Positions 47,442-56,638 of a stretch of 64,000 bases of DNA are shown one piece after another. How positions within the stretch are numbered: the first letter of the stretch is position 1; the number at the start of each line of letters is the position of its first letter. The translations under genes were made by a program, and so were the position numbers. This DNA comes from Streptomyces sp. NBC_00358 (GTDB lineage Bacteria; Actinomycetota; Actinomycetes; Streptomycetales; Streptomycetaceae). The notes beneath the pieces were generated by a model that saw nothing but the letters and a program-made list of their open reading frames with translations, had not been told where the DNA came from and made no database searches. The stretch spans positions 1,550,001 through 1,614,000 of the forward strand of contig NZ_CP107976.1 in assembly GCF_036099295.1 (NCBI RefSeq), given 5' to 3'.

Positions 47442-48273
47442 GTGGAGGAGCAGCGGGCGGAGGGTGAGTACGAGTCCGGGGCGGGCATCCTGCACGTGTT
47501 CGGGCGGCAGTTGAAGCTGTGCCGGGAGCGGGCGGGGCTCGACCGGACGGAACTGGGGGGCGCGGACGGGGTACTCGGCGTCGACGATCGCCTCCTTCGA
47601 ACAGGGAAGGCGGATTCCGCCACCCAAGTTCATCGACCGGGCCGATGAACTCCTTGACCCGGGCGGGATGTTGGGAGCCGGGAAGGAGGAGGTGGCTCGG
47701 GCGCAGTATCCGGCCTTCTTCCGGGACGCGGCGAGTTTGGAGACGAAGGCTGTTGAGGTGCATGTCTACGCGACCCAGGCCGTACCCGGGCTGTTGCAGA
47801 CGGAGGACTACGCGCGGGCGGTCTTCGCCATGTGGCGGCCGCTGCTGGACGAAGGGGTCATCGAACAGCGAGTGGCGGCACGGCTGGCGAGGCATGAGAT
47901 CTTCGTCAGGCGTCCGGCACCTCGCTTGACCTTTGTCGTCGAGGAGGCGGTACTTCACCGTCCACTTGGCGGGGAGGCGGTCCGGCGTGGCCAGTTGGAG
48001 CACCTCCTCCTGGAAGGGGAGAGACGGAACGTCGAGCTTCAGGTGATGCCCCTGTCTCGCGTGGAACACGCAGGACTGGCGGGACCGTTCACCTTGATGG
48101 AGACCACGGATGGGCGGAGGATCGCCTACACGGAAGTCCAAGGCGACAGCCGTGTCCATACGGAGCGTGGAAAGGTCCGGGAGATCGAGGCCGCGTACGG
48201 GAGCCTCCGTGCGCAGTCGCTCACACCGGCTGAATCGCTCTCTTTGATCGAGAAGCTGTTGGGAGAGAGATGA
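47442..48273 (+). pseudogene. XRE-family HTH regulator with DUF5753, frameshifted
   Basis: The HTH half starts at a GTG (47442; GGGAGG upstream) and runs GILHVFGRQLKLCRERAGLDRTELG. It then goes out of frame at a run of six G (47555-47560). Removing one G restores ARTGYSASTIASFEQGRRIPPPKFIDRADELLD, which leads straight into the intact DUF5753 half from 47668. The intact family protein would be about 275 residues. The stop overlaps the DUF397 start (ATGA). It is either a real frameshift, a slippery tract or a sequencing error. The C-terminal half alone could start at the ATG at 47668 but would lack the DNA-binding domain. Confidence 0.85.
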
Positions 48274-48482
48274 GCGGGGTAGCGGGCAGGCCGGAAGACG
48301 ACAACCTGGCTTGGTTCAAGAGCAGTTACAGCGCGGGCAACGGCGGCGAGTGCCTCGAAGCAGCCCCCGGGATGGACTTCACCCTCGTACGCGACTCCAA
48401 GAACACCGCCGGCCCCATGGTGCGCCTCGGCCGAACCGCCTGGACCGAGTTCATCGGCTTCGCGGCCGGGCACACCGTCTGA
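48270..48482 (+). CDS. DUF397 protein
   Basis: 70 residues. It has the DUF397 pattern WFKSSYSAGNGGECLEAA, VRDSK and a C-terminal W-TEFIGF. These small proteins are the usual downstream partner of XRE-DUF5753 regulators in Streptomyces and are thought to act as antitoxin-like or regulatory partners (compare the BldB/WhiJ families). Translationally coupled to the frameshifted regulator. Confidence 0.9.
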   Translation: MSGVAGRPEDDNLAWFKSSYSAGNGGECLEAAPGMDFTLVRDSKNTAGPMVRLGRTAWTEFIGFAAGHTV

Positions 48483-48499
48483 GCCGAGGCGCGGCCTTC

Positions 48500-48539
48500 T
48501 CGCGCCCCGTGACGGTCCACGACCGGTTGCGGGGCGCGA
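48500..48539. terminator. possible terminator between convergent genes
   Basis: 10-bp stem tcgcgccccg / cggggcgcga (48500-48509 with 48530-48539) with a 20-nt loop, between the DUF397 and HEAT-like gene stops. Confidence 0.45.
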
Positions 48540-48575
48540 AGAGGGCGGGGCGGGGGTCTTCGATCCACCTCGCCC

Positions 48576-49652
48576 TCAGTGGTCGGCGACCACCCGAAGC
48601 TCCAGCTCGTGTCTCGCCCCGCTCCGCAAGGTCGCCTCCAGGCGGTACAACTCGGCGACCAGTCGGTCCTCGTGGCCGAGCACGCGGCCGGCCAGGCCGA
48701 TCAACGAGTCGTCCTCATGACGGGAAGACCACTCGAACAGAAGGTCGTAAAGGGCGTCACTGCTCTCGTGCGGCTGCGGAGCGGCACGCAGGCCGACCCA
48801 TCCGCGTTCCACCCATTGGCCCAGAAGGGCGGTGAACGTCTCGACGCAGTGCCGTTTGTCGTCGGTGTCCGCATCGGAGTTCAGCCGCGCGACCAACTCG
48901 GCGTAGAGCTCCGGCATACCGAGTCCCAGCAAGCGTGCGCCCGCGTACGCCCAGCGGTCCGATCCCGTCCCGCCGCCGTACGCCTGCCAGCGGGGATTCC
49001 ACAACAGCCGGGTGAACTCGGCGCGTGCGGCGGCACCATGAGCGGCGATGCCCAGGATCAGTCCGCCGTTGCAGTCCGTGGACGCGCCGCTCTCGCCCCA
49101 CTCGACGAGCCTTCCCAGCCACGACGGGTCACCCGTCTTCGTGGCGAGGACCGGCAGGAACTCGGGGAACAGGCCGGAGCCGACGTGCCGCTCCAGAGCC
49201 TCCGCGATCTCGGTCCGCAGACCTTGGCACGGCAGGTGCAGCAACCCCAGGCACGCGTCCATCGCCTCGTGGTGATCGACGTGATCGCCGCGAGAATCAT
49301 CGACGTGCTCCCACAGCATCCGCTCGGCGGACTCGCACCCCAGGTATCCGACGGCGTGCAGCACACCGGTCGGCACGCCGTCGCGCAGCCTGCCCGCCTC
49401 GACGCCCGCTTCCAGCAGGCGTTCGGCCAGAGCGATGTCTCCGTGCCGGGCGAACACCGGAACCAGCCTCTCGCGCGCTCCGGGATCATCGAGGAAGACG
49501 GGGAGCAGCGCCTCCGCGTCGGATCGGGACCCGTAGCGCAGGACGACGTCCACGACCATCGACTCCCACCGCCAGGTCACCGTCTTCGGATCGCTGACGT
49601 ACCTGTCGAGCAACTGCCGCGTCGCCCACGAAATCGCCACCCCGACTACCAC
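48576..49652 (-). CDS. hypothetical protein with HEAT/ARM-like helical repeats
   Basis: 358 residues; GTG start with only a weak ribosome-binding site. Not recognised as a named family. The sequence is a series of short amphipathic helices with repeated Leu/Ala spacing (RYGSRSDAEALLPVFLD, ARHGDIALAERLLEAGVEAG, VLHAVGYLGCESAERMLWEHVDD), as in HEAT- or ankyrin-like solenoids. No signal peptide, transmembrane segment or catalytic motif is visible. Probably a cytoplasmic scaffold or interaction protein; the function is unknown. Confidence 0.7.
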   Translation of the reverse strand: MVVGVAISWATRQLLDRYVSDPKTVTWRWESMVVDVVLRYGSRSDAEALLPVFLDDPGARERLVPVFARHGDIALAERLLEAGVEAGRLRDGVPTGVLHAVGYLGCESAERMLWEHVDDSRGDHVDHHEAMDACLGLLHLPCQGLRTEIAEALERHVGSGLFPEFLPVLATKTGDPSWLGRLVEWGESGASTDCNGGLILGIAAHGAAARAEFTRLLWNPRWQAYGGGTGSDRWAYAGARLLGLGMPELYAELVARLNSDADTDDKRHCVETFTALLGQWVERGWVGLRAAPQPHESSDALYDLLFEWSSRHEDDSLIGLAGRVLGHEDRLVAELYRLEATLRSGARHELELRVVADH

Positions 49653-49824
49653 CCCTGCCTAGACAACGCCGTTCATCATGGCCGAAGGCCCGGCCAGAGG
49701 CCACGGAGATTCGACACGCCTCCCCGGTCGCAGGCGTCGGACGCGGGTCCGGGCGGTCGTGACCGCGGCCGTCCGGGCGCGCGGCAGCCTGCCGGGAACA
49801 CTCCTCTGACCACTCCGCCCAGAA

Positions 49825-49840
49825 ATTGAAACCGTTCAAT
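49825..49840. promoter_or_regulatory. short inverted repeat upstream of rhamnosidase gene
   Basis: attgaa-accg-ttcaat, with 6-bp perfect arms, 80 bp upstream of the rhamnosidase -35 box. It could be an auxiliary operator. Weak evidence. Confidence 0.35.
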
Positions 49841-49920
49841 CGTCAGGTACGCAATCCGGCCAGATCCCCTTGATGACACGGATCAACGGAGCCCGATAGC
49901 GGAAATTACCTGCACACTCA

Positions 49921-49971
49921 TTGACCCTCACCTCCCCCGCCCCTACCTTCACCGCTGTGAATCGATTCACA
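49921..49971 (+). promoter_or_regulatory. promoter with LacI-type operator for the rhamnosidase gene
   Basis: TTGACC (49921-49926), a 17-bp spacer and TACCTT (49944-49949) form a good vegetative promoter. A perfect 16-bp palindrome, tgtgaatcgattcaca (49956-49971), lies over the expected start of transcription. It has the form of a LacI-family operator, so the gene is probably repressed unless a sugar is present. Confidence 0.75.
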
Positions 49972-49993
49972 ACTCCTAGGTGAGGGGCCGCAG

Positions 49994-52900
49994 TTGATCA
50001 GCAGGAGGAACATCCTGGCGGGCGCGGCGGGCGCCGTTGCCGCGACGGCCACCGGAGCGGGACCGGCCGCGGCCGCACCCGCGGCCGCTTCCCCGTCCGG
50101 ACCGGCGTCCGCGGCAGCGGTCACGCGCGCCCGGCGCGGAGCTCCGCGCGTCATCGCTCCGACCGTCGAGTACGTGCGGCACCCCTTGGGCCTCGACGTC
50201 CCGCGCCCCCGGCTGAGCTGGCCGATGGTCTCGGACAAGCCCGGGACGCTGCAGCGCGCCTATCAGATCCGCGTCGCCTCCCGGGCGTCGGGGCTGTCCC
50301 GTCCGGACGTCTGGGACAGCGGGAGGGTGACGTCCGATCAGTCCGTCCTCGTCGAGTACGCCGGCCCTCGACTCGCCCCGCGCACCCGCTACTTCTGGTC
50401 CGTGCGGGTCTGGGACACGGACGGCTCGGTGTCCGGCTGGAGTGCGCCGTCCTGGTGGGAGACCGGGCTCATGGACACCGCGAACTGGTCGGCGGACTGG
50501 GTCTGCGCTCCCGCGGTCCTCACCGACGCCCCCTCCCTCGAAGGCTGCTCCTGGATCTGGTTCCCCGAGGGGGATCCGGCGAGCGGCGCTCCGGCGGCCA
50601 CGCGCTGGTTCCGGCGCGTCGTCGACCTCCCCGAGGGTGTCACGGCCGCGAAGATCGCGATCAGCGCTGACAACGTTTTCTCGCTGTCGGTGAACGGCGC
50701 CGAGACGGCCCGCACCGACCTGGCGACGGACAACGAGGACTGGCGCCGTCCGGCCGTCGTCGACGTCCTCGGACGGCTCCGCCCCGGACGGAACGTCCTC
50801 GCGGTCGCGGCGACGAACGCGACGGTGAGCCCCGCCGGTCTGGTCGGTGTCCTCACCCTGACCACGGCGTCCGGTGAGCAGCGGATCGTCACCGACGCGT
50901 CCTGGCGGACGACGGACGCGGAGCCCCCCGACGACTGGCGCGCGGACGGCTTCGACGACAGCGGCTGGTCGGCCGCCAAGGTCGCCGCCGCCTGGGGCTC
51001 GGGCCCCTGGGGCAGGGTCGTCCCGGCGTCGTTCGCCGCCAACCAACTGCGGCACGAGTTCACGCTCCCCCGCAAGAAGGTGGCCCGAGCCCGCCTGTAC
51101 GCCACGGCGCTCGGCCTGTACGAGGCCCACCTCAACGGCCGCCGGGTGGGCCGCGATCAGCTCGCCCCCGGCTGGACCGACTACCGCGAGCGCGTCCAGT
51201 ACCAGACGTACGACGTCACCTCGTTGCTGCGGCCCGGCGTCAACGCCCTCGGCGCCTATGTGGCGCCGGGCTGGTACGCGGGGAACGTCGGCATGTTCGG
51301 GCCCCACCAGTACGGCGAACGCCCCGCGTTGCTCGCCCAGTTGGAGGTCGACTACACCGACGGGACCAGCGAGCGCGTCACTTCGGGCACGGACTGGCGG
51401 GCCGCGGCCGGACCGATCGTCGCCGCCGACCTGCTGGGCGGCGAGACGTACGACGCGCGGATGGAGACGGCCGGCTGGACCTCACCCGGCTTCGACGACC
51501 ACGGCTGGCTCGCGGTGCGCGCCGCGGGCGACGGCGCGCCCGCTCGGATCGTCGCCCAGGTCGACGGCCCGGTGCGGGTGGCCGGTGAACGCGCCACCGA
51601 GAAGGTGACCGAACCCGCGCCGGGCGTCTTCGTCCTCGACCTGGGCCAGAACATGGTCGGCTCGGTGCGGCTGCGCGTCTCGGGCGACGCCGGGACGACC
51701 GTGCGGCTGCGTCACGCCGAGGTCCTCAACCCGGACGGCACCCTCTACACCGCGAACCTTCGCTCGGCCGCGGCGACCGACACGTACACCCTCAAGGGGG
51801 GTGGCGAGGAGACGTACGAACCGCGCTTCACCTTCCACGGATTCCGCTACGTCGAGCTCACCGGGTTCCCCGGCACTCCCTCCGCGCGGGCCGTGACCGG
51901 TCGCGTTATGCACACCTCGGCGCCCTTCACCCTCGACTTCGAGACCGACGTCCCGATGCTCAACCAGCTTCACAGCAACATCACCTGGGGGCAGCGCGGC
52001 AACTTCCTCTCCGTACCGACGGACACCCCCGCGCGCGACGAACGGCTGGGCTGGACCGGCGACATCAACGTCTTCGCGCCCACGGCCGCCTACACGATGG
52101 AGTCGGCCCGTTTCCTGGCCAAGTGGCTGGTGGACCTGCGGGACGGCCAGACCGCGGAAGGCGCGTTCACGGACGTGGCGCCGATGGTCGGTACCGTCGG
52201 CAACGGTGTCGCGGGCTGGGGCGACGCGGGTGTCACCGTCCCCTGGTCGCTGTACCGGGCCTACGGGGACCGGCGGGTCCTCGCGGACGCCTGGCCGTCC
52301 GTCCAGGCCTGGCTGGCCTACCTGGAGCGCAACAGCGACGGCCTGCTGCGGCCTGCGGGCGGATACGGGGACTGGCTGAACGTCTCGGACGAGACGCCCA
52401 AGGACGTCGTCGCCACCGCCTACTTCGCGCACAGCGCCGACCTCGCGGCCCGGATGGCCACGGAACTCGGCAAGGACGCGGGCCCGTACTCCGGTCTCTT
52501 CGAGCGTGTACGGGAGGCGTTCCGGAACGCCTATGTCGGCGCGGACGGGAGGGTGAAGGGCGACACGCAGACGGCGTACGTCCTCGCCCTGTCGATGAAC
52601 CTGCTGCCGGACGCCCTGCGTACGGCGGCGGCGGGCCGTCTCGTCGATCTGATCCGCGCGAAGGACTGGCATCTGTCGACGGGCTTCCTCGGCACTCCCC
52701 GGCTGCTGCCCGTCCTGACGGACACCGGCCACACGGATGTCGCCTACCGCCTGCTCCAGCAGCGCTCCTTCCCGAGCTGGGGCTACCAGATCGACAAGGG
52801 CTCCACCACCATGTGGGAGCGCTGGGACTCCATCCGTCCCGACGGCAGCTTCCAGACGCCGGACATGAACTCCTTCAACCACTACGCCTACGGCTCGGTG

Positions 52901-53227
52901 GGCGAGTGGATGTACACCAACATCGCCGGCATCTCGCCGGGCCGGCCCGGTTACCGGGAGATCGTCGTGCGGCCCCGGCCGGGCGGTGACGTCACCTCCG
53001 CCCGCGCCACGTTCACCTCGGTGTACGGCCCGGTCTCCACGCGATGGCACCAGCGCCCCGACGGCTTCGACCTCACGTGCGCCGTGCCCGCCAACACCAC
53101 GGCGCAGGTGTGGATCCCCGCGAGCGGCCCGGACGCGGTCTCCCACACCGGGGCGGTCTTCCTGCGGACGGAGGACGGCTGCGCGGTGTACCGGGTCGGC
53201 TCCGGCAGTCACCGGTTCACCGCCTGA
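49994..53227 (+). CDS. secreted GH78 alpha-L-rhamnosidase
   Basis: 1,077 residues; TTG start preceded by GAGGGG. The next residues, SRRNILAGAAGAVAATATGAG, end in AAAAP and form a Tat-type signal, which supports this start. N-terminal beta-sandwich with PRLSW and the RYFWSVRVWD region, an inserted carbohydrate-binding-like domain (WRAD/GFDDSGWSAAK), then the (alpha/alpha)6 catalytic domain with the GH78 signature RDERLGWTGDINVF at about 680, which carries conserved acidic catalytic residues. C-terminal beta-sandwich. It releases L-rhamnose from plant glycosides or bacterial polysaccharide outside the cell. Probably sugar-regulated through the operator just upstream. Confidence 0.93.
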   Translation: MISRRNILAGAAGAVAATATGAGPAAAAPAAASPSGPASAAAVTRARRGAPRVIAPTVEYVRHPLGLDVPRPRLSWPMVSDKPGTLQRAYQIRVASRASGLSRPDVWDSGRVTSDQSVLVEYAGPRLAPRTRYFWSVRVWDTDGSVSGWSAPSWWETGLMDTANWSADWVCAPAVLTDAPSLEGCSWIWFPEGDPASGAPAATRWFRRVVDLPEGVTAAKIAISADNVFSLSVNGAETARTDLATDNEDWRRPAVVDVLGRLRPGRNVLAVAATNATVSPAGLVGVLTLTTASGEQRIVTDASWRTTDAEPPDDWRADGFDDSGWSAAKVAAAWGSGPWGRVVPASFAANQLRHEFTLPRKKVARARLYATALGLYEAHLNGRRVGRDQLAPGWTDYRERVQYQTYDVTSLLRPGVNALGAYVAPGWYAGNVGMFGPHQYGERPALLAQLEVDYTDGTSERVTSGTDWRAAAGPIVAADLLGGETYDARMETAGWTSPGFDDHGWLAVRAAGDGAPARIVAQVDGPVRVAGERATEKVTEPAPGVFVLDLGQNMVGSVRLRVSGDAGTTVRLRHAEVLNPDGTLYTANLRSAAATDTYTLKGGGEETYEPRFTFHGFRYVELTGFPGTPSARAVTGRVMHTSAPFTLDFETDVPMLNQLHSNITWGQRGNFLSVPTDTPARDERLGWTGDINVFAPTAAYTMESARFLAKWLVDLRDGQTAEGAFTDVAPMVGTVGNGVAGWGDAGVTVPWSLYRAYGDRRVLADAWPSVQAWLAYLERNSDGLLRPAGGYGDWLNVSDETPKDVVATAYFAHSADLAARMATELGKDAGPYSGLFERVREAFRNAYVGADGRVKGDTQTAYVLALSMNLLPDALRTAAAGRLVDLIRAKDWHLSTGFLGTPRLLPVLTDTGHTDVAYRLLQQRSFPSWGYQIDKGSTTMWERWDSIRPDGSFQTPDMNSFNHYAYGSVGEWMYTNIAGISPGRPGYREIVVRPRPGGDVTSARATFTSVYGPVSTRWHQRPDGFDLTCAVPANTTAQVWIPASGPDAVSHTGAVFLRTEDGCAVYRVGSGSHRFTA

Positions 53228-53253
53228 CCCGGCATCCCGGAGGAGAACACGCG

Positions 53254-53284
53254 GGGACGCCCGCCGGTGTACGGCGGGCGTCCC
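53254..53284. terminator. hairpin terminator after the rhamnosidase gene
   Basis: Perfect 13-bp stem (53254-53266 with 53272-53284) and a 5-nt loop, between convergent genes. Confidence 0.75.
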
Positions 53285-53365
53285 TCCACGGGTGGCCGTG
53301 GGCATCGGCCGGGACGTACGGAACCCCGGTGCATACGGCCCGGTCCCCGTACGGGACCGGGGTGA

Positions 53366-55273
53366 CTACGGAACGGCGTCCACGGCGACCGCGAGGTCCG
53401 CCCCGCTCTCCCGCGCGGTCCTGAACTGCGTCCGGTACAGCTCCGCGTACCGCCCCTCCGCCGCCAGCAGATCCTCATGGGTGCCGCGCTCGACGATCCG
53501 CCCCGCCTCGACGACGAGGATCTGGTCGGCGGCTCGCACCGTCGAGAGCCGGTGCGCGATCACGAGGGCGGTACGGCCCTCCAGCGCCTCGGCGAGCGCC
53601 TCCTGGACGGCCGCCTCCGAGGTGTTGTCGAGGTGGGCGGTGGCCTCGTCGAGGATGACGACGCGCTGGCGGGCCAGCAGCAGCCGGGCGATGGTCATGC
53701 GCTGGCGCTCACCGCCGGACAGCCGGTAGCCGCGTTCACCGACCACGGTGTCGAGGCCGTCCGGCAGCGACCGTACGAGCTCGTCGAGACGGGCCCGGCG
53801 CAGCACGTCCCACAGCTCGTCCTCGCCCGCGCCCGGCCGGGCCAGGAGCAGGTTCTCGCGGACCGAGTCGTGGAAGAGGTGCCCGTCCTGGGTGACCATG
53901 CCGAGCGTCGCGCGCATCGAGGCGGCGCTGAGTTCGCGGACGTCGACCCCGCCGATGCGCACGGCGCCCGCGTCGGTGTCGTAGAGCCGGGGCAGCAGTT
54001 GCGCGATGGTCGACTTGCCGGCGCCGGAGGAGCCGACGAGCGCGACGGTCTGGCCGGGTTCGGCGCGGAAGGAGATGCCGTGCAGGACCTCGGAGCCGCC
54101 CCGGGTGTCGAGGGCTGCGACCTCCTCCAGGGAGGCGAGGGAGACCTTGTCGGCGGAGGGGTAGGCGAAGCGGACGTCGTCGAACTCGACGGAGGCGGGC
54201 CCCTCCGGGACCGTACGGGCGTCCGGCTTCTCCTCGATGAGCGGCTTCAGGTCCAGCACCTCGAAGACGCGCTCGAAGCTGACCAGGGCGCTCATCACCT
54301 CGACGCGCGCCCCGGCGAGCGAGGTGAGCGGCGCGTACAGGCGGGTGAGCAGCAGCGCCAGCGAGACGACGGCGCCCGGCTCCAGCGTGCCGCGCAGGGC
54401 GAACCAGCCGCCGAGCCCGTAGACGAGGGCGAGCGCCAGGGCCGACACCAGCGTCAGCGCGGTGATGAAGGCGGACTGCGCCATCGCCGTACGCACCCCG
54501 ATGTCCCGCACCCGCGACGCGCGCGCCGCGAACTCGGCGGACTCCTCCCCGGGCCGCCCGAAGAGCTTGACGAGGGTGGCACCGGGCGCGGAGAAGCGCT
54601 CGGTCATCCGGGTGCCCATGGAGGCGTTGAGGTCCGCGGCCTCGCGCTGGAGCTTGGCCATCCGGCTGCCCATCCGCCGGGCGGGGAGCACGAACACCGG
54701 CAGCAGGACCAGCGCGAGCAGGGTGATCTGCCAGGACAGGGTGAGCATCACGACCAGGGTGAGCAGCAGCGTCACCACATTGCTGACCACTCCGGACAGG
54801 GTGTTGCTGAAGGCGCGCTGGGCGCCGATGACGTCGTTGTTGAGTCGACTGACGAGCGCGCCCGTACGTGTGCGTGTGAAGAACGCGACCGGCATGCGCT
54901 GCACATGATCGAAGACAGCCGTACGCAGATCGAGGATGAGTCCCTCGCCGAGCCTCGACGAGAGCCAGCGGCCCAGGATGCCGAGTGCCGCATCGGCGAG
55001 CGCGATGACGGCGATGAGCACGGCAAGACGGACGACGCTGCTCTCGGCCCCGTGGGTCACGATGACGTTCACGACATGCCCCGCGAGCACCGGCGTCGCG
55101 ACGGCCAGCAGCGCGGACAGCACACTCAGGAGGACGAACTGCGCGATACGACGGCGATGCGGACGGGCGAAGGCGGCGATGCGGCGAAGCGTCGCGGGGT
55201 CGAAGGGACGACGCTCCTGCTGGGCGTTCATGACACTGTGGAGCTGTGTCCAGGCTGTGGTCTCCATGCTCAT
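53366..55273 (-). CDS. ABC exporter, fused TMD-NBD half-transporter (probable SoxR target)
   Basis: 635 residues. Six hydrophobic segments at about 45-330 of the type-I exporter fold (VFDHVQRMPVAFFTRTRTGALVSRLNND), then a nucleotide-binding domain: Walker A GSSGAGKST (about 414), signature LSGGERQ, Walker B VVILDEAT, H-loop AHRLST. It should homodimerise and export hydrophobic or redox-active compounds. The ATG at 55273 lies about 7 nt after the -10 of a SoxR-type promoter and has no ribosome-binding site, so I infer a leaderless mRNA. The S. coelicolor SoxR regulon includes an ABC transporter of this kind (SCO7008, from memory), which may be its orthologue. Confidence 0.92.
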   Translation of the reverse strand: MSMETTAWTQLHSVMNAQQERRPFDPATLRRIAAFARPHRRRIAQFVLLSVLSALLAVATPVLAGHVVNVIVTHGAESSVVRLAVLIAVIALADAALGILGRWLSSRLGEGLILDLRTAVFDHVQRMPVAFFTRTRTGALVSRLNNDVIGAQRAFSNTLSGVVSNVVTLLLTLVVMLTLSWQITLLALVLLPVFVLPARRMGSRMAKLQREAADLNASMGTRMTERFSAPGATLVKLFGRPGEESAEFAARASRVRDIGVRTAMAQSAFITALTLVSALALALVYGLGGWFALRGTLEPGAVVSLALLLTRLYAPLTSLAGARVEVMSALVSFERVFEVLDLKPLIEEKPDARTVPEGPASVEFDDVRFAYPSADKVSLASLEEVAALDTRGGSEVLHGISFRAEPGQTVALVGSSGAGKSTIAQLLPRLYDTDAGAVRIGGVDVRELSAASMRATLGMVTQDGHLFHDSVRENLLLARPGAGEDELWDVLRRARLDELVRSLPDGLDTVVGERGYRLSGGERQRMTIARLLLARQRVVILDEATAHLDNTSEAAVQEALAEALEGRTALVIAHRLSTVRAADQILVVEAGRIVERGTHEDLLAAEGRYAELYRTQFRTARESGADLAVAVDAVP

Positions 55274-55280
55274 GGGAGAG

Positions 55281-55311
55281 ACAGTAGGACCTCAAGCTTT
55301 GTTGAGGTCAA
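55281..55311 (-). promoter_or_regulatory. SoxR-box promoter of the ABC exporter gene
   Basis: Reading the minus strand: TTGACC -35 (55311-55306), a 19-bp spacer and TACTGT -10 (55286-55281). The over-long spacer is typical of MerR-family-activated promoters. Between the boxes, cctcaagctttgttgagg (55290-55307) matches the SoxR-box consensus CCTCAAGTTAACTTGAGG at 14 of 18 positions, including the whole outer dyad. Confidence 0.8.
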
Positions 55312-55507
55312 CGGCTCCGGGCGGGAGCCCGCGCGCGGGCCGCGGCTCGTGAGCACCGGGGCCGGCACACGGGCCGGCACCGAGGTGAGGTCCAGAGGCG
55401 GCACCGCGCCCCTGAGGGCCACCCCTCCCGCGGCTTGCCCGGCGTGTCAGCCGCCGTCTCCGCGCCCGCAACCTCACGTTGGTGCGGTGTGGAAAGCCTC
55501 TCCCGAT

Positions 55508-56491
55508 GTGACTGCCGTACGCCTTCCCCGGGCGCTGCCCCGGCTCCCCCGACGCCTCGCCCTGCGGCCCGCCGTCCGGCCGCTCCTGTGCCTCCTCCCG
55601 CTCGCGCTGGTCCTGGTGGTGGCCGTGCGGCACCGGTCGGTGCTCAGCGAGGGCTTCGGCCAGTTGAGGTCGGCCGAGTGGCCGTGGCTCGTGGCCGCGG
55701 TCGCCGCGACCTGTCTGACCTGGGTGGCCGCGGCCGTGACCCGCCAGGGCGCGGTCGTGCAGCGGCTGCCCGCGCGCCGGCTGCTCGCCACGCAGTTCGC
55801 CGCGGGCGCCGCGAACCACCTGCTGCCGACCGGGCTCGGCGCCGGGGCGGTCAATCTGCGGTTCATGACGGTGTGCGGAGTGCCGCTGGCCCGGTCCTCG
55901 GCCGCGCTCGCGCTGTATCTGCTCGCCGAGTCCGTCGCCCGGCTGACGCTGCTCCTCGGTCTGCTCATCGCGTTCCCCGGAGCGCTCGAGATCGGCGGTC
56001 CGCTTCCGGACGGGGCGGTCGGCCCGCTGCTGCTCGGCGTCGGCACGGCCCTGTGCGCCGCGGTCGCGGTGCTGGCTCTCGTACGACGGCTGCGCACGGC
56101 CGTCTTCTCCTTTCTGCGCACCGCGTTCGGCGAGGCCCGCTCGGTGCACAGCCGTCCGTCCCGGGCCCTCGCCCTGTGGGGCGGCTCGCTCGCCTTCCCG
56201 CTGCTCCAGGCGGCCGGGCTGGCCTCGGTGGGGCAGGCGCTCGGCCTCCAGGTGTCGCCCGCGCACATGGTGATCGCCTATCTCGCGGCGACGGTCGCGG
56301 TCGCGATGGTGCCGACACCCGGCGGACTCGGTTCGGTGGAGGCGGCGCTGATCGTGGCGCTGGTCGCCGCGGGCGGCCCGGTGGCCGTGGCGACCGCGGT
56401 GGTACTGGCGTACCGGATCATCACGGTCTGGCTGCCGCTCCTCCCGGGGGCGCTGACACTCGGCGCGCTGGTCCGCTGGAAGGTGATCTGA
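55508..56491 (+). CDS. flippase-like integral membrane protein (LPG_synthase_TM/UPF0104)
   Basis: 327 residues from the GTG at 55508; the ribosome-binding site GGAAAG is rather distant. About eight hydrophobic segments. NHLLPTGLGAGAVNLRF and PTPGGLGSVEAAL are the conserved glycine/proline patches of the lysylphosphatidylglycerol-synthase transmembrane family. It lacks the soluble synthase domain, so it is more likely a lipid or lipid-linked-sugar flippase-type protein than an aminoacyl-lipid synthase. Divergent from the ABC exporter across about 230 bp. Confidence 0.8.
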   Translation: MTAVRLPRALPRLPRRLALRPAVRPLLCLLPLALVLVVAVRHRSVLSEGFGQLRSAEWPWLVAAVAATCLTWVAAAVTRQGAVVQRLPARRLLATQFAAGAANHLLPTGLGAGAVNLRFMTVCGVPLARSSAALALYLLAESVARLTLLLGLLIAFPGALEIGGPLPDGAVGPLLLGVGTALCAAVAVLALVRRLRTAVFSFLRTAFGEARSVHSRPSRALALWGGSLAFPLLQAAGLASVGQALGLQVSPAHMVIAYLAATVAVAMVPTPGGLGSVEAALIVALVAAGGPVAVATAVVLAYRIITVWLPLLPGALTLGALVRWKVI

Positions 56492-56638
56492 CCGGAGCGG
56501 GGCCGGTCCGGTCCTCGCCGGTCCGCTCCACACCGGGGCGCCGGTCGCTCCGGGTCGTGCGTTCCGGCGCGGGCTGTGATACCGAGGAGTAACCACGGCG
56601 TGCGGTGTGGCGCGCCGGCCGGAGAAAGGGACAGCGCG

